64,000 nt of DNA from Histidinibacterium lentulum (lineage in GTDB: Bacteria; Pseudomonadota; Alphaproteobacteria; Rhodobacterales; Rhodobacteraceae). Positions 44,066 through 57,399 of this stretch are shown in pieces (the stretch's first letter is position 1; the number at the start of each line of letters is the position of its first letter). The stretch is from NCBI RefSeq assembly GCF_003789055.1, contig NZ_ML119081.1, positions 372,001-436,000 on the forward strand, read 5' to 3'. The notes below the pieces were generated by a model. That model was given only the letters and a program-made list of their open reading frames with translations. It ran no database searches and was not told where the DNA came from. A program made the position numbers and the translations under genes.

Positions 44066-44818
44066 TCAGGGCGCGGTATAGCCGCCGTCGACCAGGTGAT
44101 AGCTTCCGGTGATGAAGCTCGCCCGCTCCGACAGCAGGAAGCAGGTCAGGGCAGAGACCTCCTCGGGCGTGCCGATCCGGCCGATCGGATGCAGGCCCGC
44201 CAGCCCGGCCAGCATCTCGTCGCTCAGGTTGTCGGTCAGCAGCGGCGTCTGGATGAAGGCCGGGCCCACCGCGTTGATCCGCACGCCTTTCTGCGCATAT
44301 TCCATGGCCGCCGTCTTCGTGAGGCCCAGGAGCGCATGCTTGCTCGCCACATAGGCCGAGGAATTGGCGAACCCCACGCTGCCGAGGATCGAGGCCATGT
44401 TGACGATGGCACCGCCCCCCGCGCGCTCCATCGCGGGGATCTGGTAGCGCATCCCGTAGAACACGCCGTTGAGGTTCACGCCGATCACCTGCGCCCAGGA
44501 CTCGAGCGGATACTCCCCCACGGGCGCCTGCGCCCCGCCGATGCCCGCATTGTTGACCGCCAGATGCAGCCCGCCCGTCTCGGCTTCGGCAAAGGCGACC
44601 GCCGCCTCCATCGCGGCCGCATCCGACACGTCCGCGGCACGGGCCAGCGCCCGCCCGCCAGCCCGCGCGATCTCCTCCGCAACGCGCCCGCAGGCCGCCT
44701 CGTCGAGGTCGGAGACGACAACCGTGGCGCCGCTCGCCGCCAGTTCGAGGGCAATGGCCTTCCCGATCCCGGAGGCCGCCCCCGTCACGAGCGCCGTCTT
44801 CTGCGTGAATTCGAACAT
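44066..44818 (-). CDS. Short-chain dehydrogenase/reductase
   Basis: A 250-residue classical SDR. Cofactor motif TGAASGIG (TGxxxGxG), NNAG at about residue 88, active-site Ser in NMASILGS and YVASK. The final GRIGTPEEVSALTCFLLSE and ITGSYHLVDGGYTA match 3-oxoacyl-ACP reductase or glucose dehydrogenase-like SDRs. An Asp (SDLDE) after the second strand suggests NAD(H) preference. ATG 44818 was chosen since the frame upstream does not read as protein. Convergent with an EamA gene; substrate unknown. Confidence 0.87.
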   Translation of the reverse strand: MFEFTQKTALVTGAASGIGKAIALELAASGATVVVSDLDEAACGRVAEEIARAGGRALARAADVSDAAAMEAAVAFAEAETGGLHLAVNNAGIGGAQAPVGEYPLESWAQVIGVNLNGVFYGMRYQIPAMERAGGGAIVNMASILGSVGFANSSAYVASKHALLGLTKTAAMEYAQKGVRINAVGPAFIQTPLLTDNLSDEMLAGLAGLHPIGRIGTPEEVSALTCFLLSERASFITGSYHLVDGGYTAP

Positions 44819-45007
44819 GATCCCTCTCTCCCTGTCCTTGACCCCGCGCGTCCCGCGCGCGGACCCGAAGTGTCCCCCCTCCGGGGAAGGCTGTCCTTGC
44901 GCTGGCTCAAGTGACGCCGCGTTCCCTTGCGTCCTGCGCCGCAGCCGAGCACGGAACCCGCAGAAACCGGATTGCGGCGCGCCCCGCGCCGGGGCCTTGT
45001 CGCCCCC

Positions 45008-45925
45008 ATGACCCAGACCTCCCTCTCCCCCCGCGCCTGGACCGAGCTGGCGCTCCTCGCCCTGATCTGGGGCGCGTCGTTCCTCTCGATCCGCCTTGCG
45101 CTCTTCGAGATCGGGCCGGCCTGGGTCGTGGCGCATCGCACGGTCTGGGCGGCGCTCTCGCTCTGGCTCGTCGCCTGCGCCCTGCGCCTGCCGCTGCCGC
45201 GCGCGCCGAGGGTCTGGGGCGCGTTCCTCGTGATGGGCTGCCTCAACAACGTCATCCCCTTCCTGCTGATGGCCTGGGGCCAGCAGCATATCGAGACCGG
45301 TCTGACCTCGATCCTCAACGCGGGAACGGCGCTCTGGGGCGTGCTCCTCGCCGCCCTCGTCTTCGCCGACGAGCGGCTCACCGCGCGGCGCGCGGCGGGC
45401 GTGACGTTGGGCCTCGCCGGGGTGGCCCTCGCCGTGGGGCCCGGCGCGCTCCGGGGCCTCGACCTGACCTCGCTCGCGCAACTGGCCGTCATCGCCGGGA
45501 CGGTCAGCTATGCCGTCGCCGCGATCTGGGCGCGCAAGCGCCTGTCTGGCCTGCCGCCGATCCTCGCCGCCGCGGGGATGCTCTCGGGCGCGGCGCTGGT
45601 CTCCCTGCCGCTCGCCGTCGCCCTCGAGGGCCCGCCCGACCTCACGCTCGCGCCCCGCACCCTGGGCAGCATCGCCTATTTCGCGCTGGTGGCCACTGCG
45701 GGTGCCTATCTCCTCTACTACCGCGTCCTCGCCATGGCCGGGAGCGGCAACCTCATGCTGGTCACGCTGATGATCCCCCCCACCGCGATCCTCCTCGGCA
45801 CGCTGGTGCTGGGCGAGACGCTGGAGCCCACGGCCTATGGCGGCTTCGCCCTCCTCGCCCTCGGCCTCGCCGTGCTCGACGGCCGCCTGTTCCGGCTTTT
45901 CCGCTGGGCCAGTCCGGCACCTTGA
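45008..45925 (+). CDS. EamA/DMT-family transporter 2
   Basis: A 305-residue protein with ten predicted membrane segments and two EamA domains. The start LALLALIWGASFLSIRLAL and the repeat junction SLAQLAVIAGTVSYAVAAIW are typical; the second repeat ends GETLEPTAYGGFALLALGLA. ATG 45008 is taken as start. It ends 54 bases before the convergent mfd stop, with an A/T-rich linker between. It is only distantly similar to the EamA protein at 43163-44044, so the two are not a recent duplication. Confidence 0.87.
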   Translation: MTQTSLSPRAWTELALLALIWGASFLSIRLALFEIGPAWVVAHRTVWAALSLWLVACALRLPLPRAPRVWGAFLVMGCLNNVIPFLLMAWGQQHIETGLTSILNAGTALWGVLLAALVFADERLTARRAAGVTLGLAGVALAVGPGALRGLDLTSLAQLAVIAGTVSYAVAAIWARKRLSGLPPILAAAGMLSGAALVSLPLAVALEGPPDLTLAPRTLGSIAYFALVATAGAYLLYYRVLAMAGSGNLMLVTLMIPPTAILLGTLVLGETLEPTAYGGFALLALGLAVLDGRLFRLFRWASPAP

Positions 45926-45975
45926 GCGACATTACCTATTATATTCAATAGATTGAACGGCGTTTCATCGTGTAA

Positions 45976-51141
<5,166 letters not shown>

Positions 51142-51154
51142 GGACGGATGGGGG

Positions 51155-51172
51155 GCCGGGCTGAAGCCCGGC
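51155..51172 (+). terminator. Hairpin after hemB
   Basis: A 7-bp GC stem (51155-51161 with 51166-51172) around a TGAA loop, 13 bases after the hemB stop. No T-tract follows, so it is a weak or Rho-assisted terminator or an mRNA 3'-end stabiliser. Confidence 0.4.
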
Positions 51173-51326
51173 ACACCCGGCCCGCCCCGGGTCCTCTCGC
51201 CCCCCGACCCCGCGCGAATCCGCTTGCGGCGTCGTCCCGCGTGACAGGCCCCGCGTTTTGGGCTAACGTCCGCCCCACCAGATCGGCCGCCAAAGGCCGG
51301 CGACAGAGGCTAATCGAGGCAGAACC

Positions 51327-51887
51327 ATGACCCACCTCTCCAGACGGGTGTTCCTCGCCGCGGGCGGGGCCTCAGGGCTCCTTCTGGCGGCCTGCGGCAA
51401 CGGCGTCGGCAACCAGAACGGCCCGATGATCGACGCCCGCGTCGACAGCACCCTCTCCTTCATGCAGAGCCGCTATCCCTCCTCCGCGGATCTCCTGGCC
51501 AAATCCACCGGCATGCTGGTGATGCCGCTGATCACCGAGGCCGGGCTCGGCATCGGCGGGGCCTATGGCCGAGGCGCCCTGCGCGTGGCGGGCCAGACGG
51601 TGGATTACTACTCCGCCGCCACCGTCTCCACCGGGCTCCAGATCGGTGCGCAGCAGTACAGCCATGTGCTTTTCTTCATGACCGAGGACGCCCTCGCCGA
51701 CTTCCGCCGCTCCGACGGCTGGGTCGCGGGCGCCAACGTCACCTATGCGCTGCGCGACAATGCCGACAACCTCGCGGCGGAAACCCTGACCTCGCGCTCG
51801 CCTGTGATCGCGCTGGTGTTCGCCCAGGCCGGGCTTCGGGTCGGCGCCACGCTCGAAGGCACGAAATACACCCGCATCATCCCCTGA
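51327..51887 (+). CDS. SYLF/YSC84-domain lipoprotein
   Basis: A 186-residue lipoprotein. The signal region starts SRRVFLAAGGASGLLLAACG: a twin-arginine-like RR and a lipobox LLAAC, so it is probably lipidated at Cys 23 and may use Tat. The rest fits the SYLF/YSC84 lipid-binding family: GMLVMPLITEAGLGIGGAYG (the family's VFP..xxGxGxGG.xG block), VDYYSAATVSTGLQIGAQQ and the final AGLRVGATLEGTKYTRI. Function is likely at the envelope. Single gene between hemB and the agl locus. Confidence 0.82.
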   Translation: MTHLSRRVFLAAGGASGLLLAACGNGVGNQNGPMIDARVDSTLSFMQSRYPSSADLLAKSTGMLVMPLITEAGLGIGGAYGRGALRVAGQTVDYYSAATVSTGLQIGAQQYSHVLFFMTEDALADFRRSDGWVAGANVTYALRDNADNLAAETLTSRSPVIALVFAQAGLRVGATLEGTKYTRIIP

Positions 51888-52042
51888 CCTGCGCGCCCGC
51901 GCGGCGCCAGTCTCTGGAGTCTCCCGGCCGATGCCGCGGCCCCATGACCGCAAAGCACGGCGGGCCGGGATCACGGGGTCCGAACGGTTAACAGTCGCGG
52001 CTGTCCACGGCTGTTTTTCTTTCTTGTCAATTGCTTGCGAGA

Positions 52043-52060
52043 GCGTCCACATGTGGACGC
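52043..52060. repeat. Palindrome GCGTCCACATGTGGACGC
   Basis: A perfect 18-base palindrome that ends 4 bases past the aglK stop codon. A 22-base relative lies inside the hydantoinase gene at 29844-29865. On the aglK message it can form a hairpin, but no T-tract follows it, so its role as a terminator is uncertain. Confidence 0.55.
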
Positions 52061-52064
52061 CCCG

Positions 52065-53153
52065 TCACCGGTAGTGCAGCGAGCGGCCGTTGTTGAAGAT
52101 CTGGACCTTGTCGGGCGCCGCCGCGAGGTGCACCTCGCGTCCCCGCAGGTCCCGGTGGATGCCCGGCAGCTTCGCGATGACCGTCTGGCCCTCGATGGTG
52201 CTCTGGAAGTACATCAGCGTCACCTCGCCGAGCGCCTCGGTGATGTCCACGGTCCCGGTGAAGGCGGCATCGCCGTGGGCTTCGACGAAATCCTCGGGCC
52301 GGATGCCGACCTTCACCTTCATCCCCTTGTCCGCGTCCTGGGTCGCGATCGCCGCCACCGCGACGCCGCCGCTGTCGAGCCGCACCTTCGTCTGCGGACC
52401 CGTCTCCACGATCTCGCCGGGAAAAAGGTTCATCGCGGGCGAGCCGATGAACTGCGCCACGAACTCATTCTCGGGCCGCTCGTAAAGTTCGAGCGGCGAG
52501 CCCACCTGAGCGATGCCCTTGTTCGCCAGAACCACGATCCGGCTGGCCAGAGTCATCGCCTCCACCTGGTCGTGGGTGACGTAGATCATCGTCGAGTCGG
52601 GCATCGACTCCTTCAGCTGCGCGATCTCCAGCCGGGTCGCCACCCTCAGCGCCGCGTCGAGGTTCGAGAGCGGCTCGTCGAAGAGGTAGACCTTCGGATC
52701 CCGCACGATGGACCGCCCGATGGCCACCCGCTGCCGCTGCCCGCCCGACAGCGCCTTGGGCAGGCGGTCGAGATAGGGCTCGAGCTGCAGGATCCGCGCG
52801 GCCTTGGCCACCGCCGCGTCGATCTCCTCCTTCGACTTCTTCGCCAGCTTGAGCGAGAAGGTCATGTTGTCCCGCACCGTCATGTGCGGGTAGAGCGCGT
52901 AGGACTGGAACACCATCGCGATCCCGCGCTGCGCAGGCGGTACGTCGTTCACGACCTGTCCGTCGATTTCCAGCGTCCCGCCCGAGATCTTCTCCAGCCC
53001 CGCGATCATCCGCAGGAGCGTCGACTTCCCGCAGCCCGACGGCCCGACGAAGACGATCAGCTCGCCCTTCTTGATGTCGAGGTTGATGTTCTTGAGGACA
53101 TCGACGGTCCCGCCATATGTCTTCGCGACATCCCTGAGCTTCAAATCGGCCAT
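52065..53153 (-). CDS. aglK: Alpha-glucoside ABC transporter ATP-binding protein
   Basis: A 362-residue MsmX/UgpC-type sugar ABC ATPase. Walker A GPSGCGKST, Q-loop, signature LSGGQRQR, Walker B VYLFDEPLSNLDA, H-loop IYVTHDQVEAM, and a C-terminal TOBE domain (about 235-355). Last gene of the agl operon (order E, F, G, A, K), the same order as the alpha-glucoside operon of Sinorhizobium meliloti. It starts 20 bases after the alpha-glucosidase stop. Confidence 0.9.
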   Translation of the reverse strand: MADLKLRDVAKTYGGTVDVLKNINLDIKKGELIVFVGPSGCGKSTLLRMIAGLEKISGGTLEIDGQVVNDVPPAQRGIAMVFQSYALYPHMTVRDNMTFSLKLAKKSKEEIDAAVAKAARILQLEPYLDRLPKALSGGQRQRVAIGRSIVRDPKVYLFDEPLSNLDAALRVATRLEIAQLKESMPDSTMIYVTHDQVEAMTLASRIVVLANKGIAQVGSPLELYERPENEFVAQFIGSPAMNLFPGEIVETGPQTKVRLDSGGVAVAAIATQDADKGMKVKVGIRPEDFVEAHGDAAFTGTVDITEALGEVTLMYFQSTIEGQTVIAKLPGIHRDLRGREVHLAAAPDKVQIFNNGRSLHYR

Positions 53154-53173
53154 CGTCGTCCCTCCCTAAGCCT

Positions 53174-54832
53174 TCAATCCTTTATGCGCAGCGCCAGACA
53201 GACCTGCCACGGCGCGAGCCGGACCACATTGCCCGGTCCGACCTCCGCCGAACCGAGTTCCTCTCCGGTGCGACGCCAGCGCCCGTCCGGCAGCGCGATC
53301 TCTCCGGCATGTCCGGAGACATTGAACGCGCAGAACATTTCCGCCCCTTCGCCCGCGCGCGTGAAATAGACCACCTGTCCGGCGTGCCGGACGGCGTCAT
53401 GGGCGCCCTTCATCAGCACCGGATTGGCATGGCGGAACGCGATGGCCCGCCGGTAATGGTGCAGCATCGCCTCCGGGTCCTGTTCCTGGGCGGCGACCGA
53501 GCGGTGCAGGTGCTTGACCGGCACAGGGAGCCAGGGCTTCACGTCGGAAAACCCCGCGTACTGGTTCGACGGCTCCCACGGCATCGGGGTCCGGCATCCG
53601 TCGCGGCCCTTGAACTCCGGCCAGAACTCTATTCCGTAGGGATCCTGCAGGTCCTCGTAGGAGACATCCGCCTCGGTCAGGCCCAGTTCCTCTCCCTGGT
53701 AGAGACAGACCGACCCGCGCAGGCACAGGATCAGCGTGGCCAGCATCCGGTTTGCCTCGTGGCTCAGGTTCCAGCGCGAGGCGTGGCGCATGACGTCGTG
53801 GTTCGAGAAGGCCCAGCAGGCCCAGCCGTCCGCCGCCTCCATGTCGACCCGGGTCATGACCTCGGCGACACGGGCCGCGGTGGGCTGCTCCTTCGACAGG
53901 AACTCGAAGGCATAGCACATCTGCATGAGGTCGTCGCCGGCGGTGTACTGCCCCATGATCTGCAGACCGCGCTGCGCGTCGCCCACCTCGCCCACGGCGG
54001 CGGCGCCGTAGGGATCCATCACCCGACGCAGCTTGCGCAGGAAGTCGAGGTTCTCGGGCTGGTTCTTCGAGTAGAGGTGTTCCTGGTAGTTATAGGGGTT
54101 GACCGAGGGCGCGATGGTCGAGTTCCGGAGCTCGGGCGCCAGCGGAGGATTGTCCCGCAAGTGCTTGTCGTGGATGTAGAAGTTGATCGTATCGAGGCGA
54201 AATCCATCGACTCCGCGATCCAGCCAGAACCGCGCGACGTCGAGCAGCGCCTCCTGCACCTCGGGCTCGTGGAAATTCAGGTCCGGCTGGGAGACGAGAA
54301 AGTTGTGAAGGTAGTACTGCTCCCGCCGGCTGTCCCATTGCCAGGCCGATCCGCCGAAGATCGACAGCCAGTTGTTGGGCGGCGTCCCGTCCGGCTTGGC
54401 ATCGGCCCAGACGTACCAGTCGGCCCGGTCGTTGTCTCGGCTCGCGCGGCTCTCCGTGAACCACGGGTGCTGATCAGAGGAATGGCTGAGCACGAGGTCG
54501 ATCATCACCCGCAACCCCAGCCCGTGCGCCACCTCGATCACCCGGTCGAAATCCGCGAGCGACCCGAACAAGGGGTCCACGTCCCTGTAATCGGACACGT
54601 CGTAGCCGAAATCCTTCATCGGTGAGGTGAAGAACGGGCTGATCCAGATCGCATCCACCCCCAGCGAGGCGATATAGGGCAGCCTTTGCGCGATGCCGGC
54701 GAGATCGCCGACGCCATCGCCGTTGCTGTCCTGATAGGAGCGCGGATAGATCTGGTAGATCACCGCGCCCCGCCACCAGTCCGGGTCTCGTTCGGGATGC
54801 GCCACGGGCGCCGCCGCTTCAGCGAGGCTCAT
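53174..54832 (-). CDS. aglA: Alpha-glucosidase, GH13
   Basis: A 552-residue cytoplasmic glycosidase of family GH13 that splits sucrose, maltose, trehalose or related alpha-glucosides. The (beta/alpha)8 barrel shows WWRGAVIYQIYPRSYQDSNG, DLVLSHSSDQHPWF (region I), GFRLDTI with the catalytic Asp (region II), AVGEVGD with the acid/base Glu (region III) and FSNHDV (region IV). The position inside the transporter operon means imported glucosides are split inside the cell. No signal peptide. It lies nine bases downstream of the AglG permease gene. Confidence 0.93.
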   Translation of the reverse strand: MSLAEAAAPVAHPERDPDWWRGAVIYQIYPRSYQDSNGDGVGDLAGIAQRLPYIASLGVDAIWISPFFTSPMKDFGYDVSDYRDVDPLFGSLADFDRVIEVAHGLGLRVMIDLVLSHSSDQHPWFTESRASRDNDRADWYVWADAKPDGTPPNNWLSIFGGSAWQWDSRREQYYLHNFLVSQPDLNFHEPEVQEALLDVARFWLDRGVDGFRLDTINFYIHDKHLRDNPPLAPELRNSTIAPSVNPYNYQEHLYSKNQPENLDFLRKLRRVMDPYGAAAVGEVGDAQRGLQIMGQYTAGDDLMQMCYAFEFLSKEQPTAARVAEVMTRVDMEAADGWACWAFSNHDVMRHASRWNLSHEANRMLATLILCLRGSVCLYQGEELGLTEADVSYEDLQDPYGIEFWPEFKGRDGCRTPMPWEPSNQYAGFSDVKPWLPVPVKHLHRSVAAQEQDPEAMLHHYRRAIAFRHANPVLMKGAHDAVRHAGQVVYFTRAGEGAEMFCAFNVSGHAGEIALPDGRWRRTGEELGSAEVGPGNVVRLAPWQVCLALRIKD

Positions 54833-54841
54833 GAACCCTCT

Positions 54842-56083
54842 CTACTTCACGGACCCGGCCAGGATGCCCCGGACAAGGTAGCGCTGCATGGCGAAGAATA
54901 CCGCCAGAGGCACCGCGATGGAGACGAAGGCCGCCGTCGCGAGGATCTCCCAGTTGCCGCCGCGCGTGCCCAGAAGCTCCACGATCTGCCGGGTCATCAC
55001 GGTCGTCTGGCCGGATGCGTCGATCAGGAACACGGAGGCCACGAGGAGGTCGTTCCAGGTCCAGAGGAACTGGAAGATGGCGAAGGATGCGAGGGCCGGG
55101 AAGGACAGCGGCAGGATGATGCGCGTGAAGATCTGGAAATCCGTGGCGCCATCCACCTTGGCGTTCTCGATGATGTCCCTCGGCAGACCGACCATGTAGT
55201 TTCGCAAGAGATATATCGCGAGTGGCATCCCGAAGGCCGTATGGGCCAGCCAGACGCCCAGATATCCCTTCCCGATCCCGATCCCGAGGTGCAGCCGCAG
55301 AAGCGGGATCAGTGCGAGCTGCAGCGGCACGACGAGCATGGCCACCACGAGCGCGACGAGAAGCGCCCGGCCCGGAAACTCCATCCACGCCAGCGCGTAG
55401 GCGGCGAAGGCCGCGACGACGATGGGAATGATCGTCGCGGGAATCGTCACCGTGAGCGTGTTGAAGAACGCCCTCGACATGTTGTCCTGGCCCCGTCCCG
55501 AGAACAGGATTGTGTCGTAGTTCTGGGTCGTGAACTCGGGCGGGATCACGGCGTTCACGAAGACACGGCTGCCACTGCTGGAGGGCTCCTCGACCGAGGT
55601 ATAGACGTAGGACCCGTCCGGGTTCACGGTGATCGTCTCGCCGTTGTCCTCGCCGGTCTCGCCGATCGCATAGGCGCTCGGATTCCGCGCGGAGGTGCCG
55701 AAACTCCTCAGCTCGAGCCCGGCGCCCGGCCCCCTGTCGTCGGTCAGCAGATTGCCTTCGATGACGTAGACCCCGTCCACGAGCTCTGCCGCCTCGGCCC
55801 CCGCCGTGCGGAGCTGGATGGTCTGCTCCGTCGCGGTGAGAGACGCCCACCAGCCGGAATTCGAGATCTGGTCGGCTGTCCGGAAGGAGGAGACGAGCAG
55901 TCCGACCGTCGGGAAGATCCACAGAAGGACCAGCGCCACGACACTGATGTGAACGGCCCACATCAGCCCGCTCTTCTGGCCCGCCATCCCGTCATCGGTC
56001 GACTTGGCCTTGAAGAGGCCGCGCAAGAAGCCGCGCGAACTGCTCTGGAACACGCCGCGGTCGATGTTTTCCTGCGTAGCCAT
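54842..56083 (-). CDS. aglG: Alpha-glucoside ABC transporter permease
   Basis: A 413-residue sugar permease of the MalG type. TM1 lies at about 42-66, followed by a large, unusual periplasmic insertion (about 67-205; includes TATEQTIQLRTAG and NPDGSYVYTSVEE), then five more TM segments with the EAA loop near ENAKVDGATDFQIF. The insert is a feature I associate with AglG proteins. It starts at the last base of the aglF stop codon (one-base overlap), so translation is coupled. Confidence 0.9.
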   Translation of the reverse strand: MATQENIDRGVFQSSSRGFLRGLFKAKSTDDGMAGQKSGLMWAVHISVVALVLLWIFPTVGLLVSSFRTADQISNSGWWASLTATEQTIQLRTAGAEAAELVDGVYVIEGNLLTDDRGPGAGLELRSFGTSARNPSAYAIGETGEDNGETITVNPDGSYVYTSVEEPSSSGSRVFVNAVIPPEFTTQNYDTILFSGRGQDNMSRAFFNTLTVTIPATIIPIVVAAFAAYALAWMEFPGRALLVALVVAMLVVPLQLALIPLLRLHLGIGIGKGYLGVWLAHTAFGMPLAIYLLRNYMVGLPRDIIENAKVDGATDFQIFTRIILPLSFPALASFAIFQFLWTWNDLLVASVFLIDASGQTTVMTRQIVELLGTRGGNWEILATAAFVSIAVPLAVFFAMQRYLVRGILAGSVK

Positions 56084-57321
56084 CAGCGCATCTCCTTGCG
56101 GGCGTTGTGGACGTTCCAGACGAGGATGGGAGTGACGAGGGCCATGATCACGATGGCCGACGCCGACCCCACGCCCCAGTCGTTGGCGCGGAACAGCTTG
56201 TCATACATGTAGTTGGCGAGAACTTGCGTCTCCCACTGGCCGTTGGTCATGGCGAAGACGATGTCGAAGATCTTCAGCACCACGAGCGTGATCGTGGTCC
56301 ACACGACGACGATCGTGCCCATGATCTGCGGCACCTTGATCTGGAAGAAGAGCTGCAGCGGCTTCGCCCCGTCGATGATCGCCGCTTCGATGGTCTCCTC
56401 CGGGATGCCGCGCAGGGCTGCGGAGAGGATGACCATGGCGAAACCGGTCTGGATCCAGATCAGGATCACCATCAGCAGGAAGTTGTTGTAGAACGGCAGG
56501 GTCAGCCAGTTGATCGGCTCGCCATAGGGCAGTGACGCGGTCAGGACGCCCCAGACGCCGCGTACCGAGACCCATGCAAGCCAGAGCCCGAAGAGCCCGA
56601 GAAAGGCGCGCGCGCCCTTCATCATCACGCCTTCGCGTGGGCCGGGGCGGTCCTCCCAGAGCGGTCTTGCGGCGAGATAGCCGACATAGGCCGCGATCAC
56701 GGCGAAGGCTCCGCAGAGGATCGCCGGGAATACCCTCAGAAAGATGAAGGACCAGATGCCGCCCTCGAAGTTGAGCCAGACCGCGTTCATGACGCCGATC
56801 TGCGCGGCATCGACGGGGCGCGCCTCGTAGATCAGCTTGAAGATCACGGACGCGCCGACGAAGGAAATCGCCATCGGCATGAAGATGAGCGACTTGGCGA
56901 TATTGCCCCAGCCGATCCTGTCGGTCAGCTGCGCGGCGAGCAGGCCGAAGGCCGTGGAGGCCGCGGGGACCACGATCAGCCACAGCATGTTGTTGCGCAT
57001 GGCCTCCCAGAACTTCGGCTCGTTCATCATCTGCTCGTAGTTGGCGAAGCCGACGAAGGCGCCGCCGAGGGCGCGGTCGGTCAGCGACAGGCGCAGCGTC
57101 TCGAAGACGGGATACCCGAGGTAGAGCAGCAGGAAGAAGAACGCGGGAAACACGAAAAGCCACGGTCGGACCATGTTGGCCCGGTTGATGTTCCGCCCGG
57201 CCTGCGCGCCGCGCGCCGGGAAGATGAACCGGTCGAGAACGAGGTTCGAGAAATAGAAATACGCCAGGCATCCGCCGACGCCGACAGCGATGGTCATCAA
57301 ACCCTGAAGTGCTGGGTTCAT
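56083..57321 (-). CDS. aglF: Alpha-glucoside ABC transporter permease
   Basis: A 412-residue sugar permease of the MalF type. TM segments near 5-27 and 52-72, with the EAA loop ETIEAAIIDGAKPLQLFFQI near the C-terminus. It is larger than usual MalF-like lactose permeases (about 300) owing to an extra N-terminal segment and a central insert that includes GPREGVMMKGARAFLGL. A stem-loop lies between it and aglE (57356-57385). Confidence 0.9.
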   Translation of the reverse strand: MNPALQGLMTIAVGVGGCLAYFYFSNLVLDRFIFPARGAQAGRNINRANMVRPWLFVFPAFFFLLLYLGYPVFETLRLSLTDRALGGAFVGFANYEQMMNEPKFWEAMRNNMLWLIVVPAASTAFGLLAAQLTDRIGWGNIAKSLIFMPMAISFVGASVIFKLIYEARPVDAAQIGVMNAVWLNFEGGIWSFIFLRVFPAILCGAFAVIAAYVGYLAARPLWEDRPGPREGVMMKGARAFLGLFGLWLAWVSVRGVWGVLTASLPYGEPINWLTLPFYNNFLLMVILIWIQTGFAMVILSAALRGIPEETIEAAIIDGAKPLQLFFQIKVPQIMGTIVVVWTTITLVVLKIFDIVFAMTNGQWETQVLANYMYDKLFRANDWGVGSASAIVIMALVTPILVWNVHNARKEMR

Positions 57322-57355
57322 GGGGTCCTCCTCCCGGTTCGTCAGCAGCGGCGGG

Positions 57356-57385
57356 CCGCGCCCGGCATGTCGTCGCCGGGCGCGG
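57356..57385 (-). other. Perfect 11-bp stem-loop between aglE and aglF
   Basis: CCGCGCCCGGC (57356-57366) and its exact complement (57375-57385) enclose an 8-base loop in the 78-base gap after aglE. No T-tract follows, so it is not a full terminator. It resembles the hairpins between binding-protein and permease genes of other ABC operons (for example malE-malF), which protect the 3' end of the binding-protein message and allow more of that protein than of the permeases. Confidence 0.7.
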
Positions 57386-57399
57386 TCCTCTTGAGCTGT

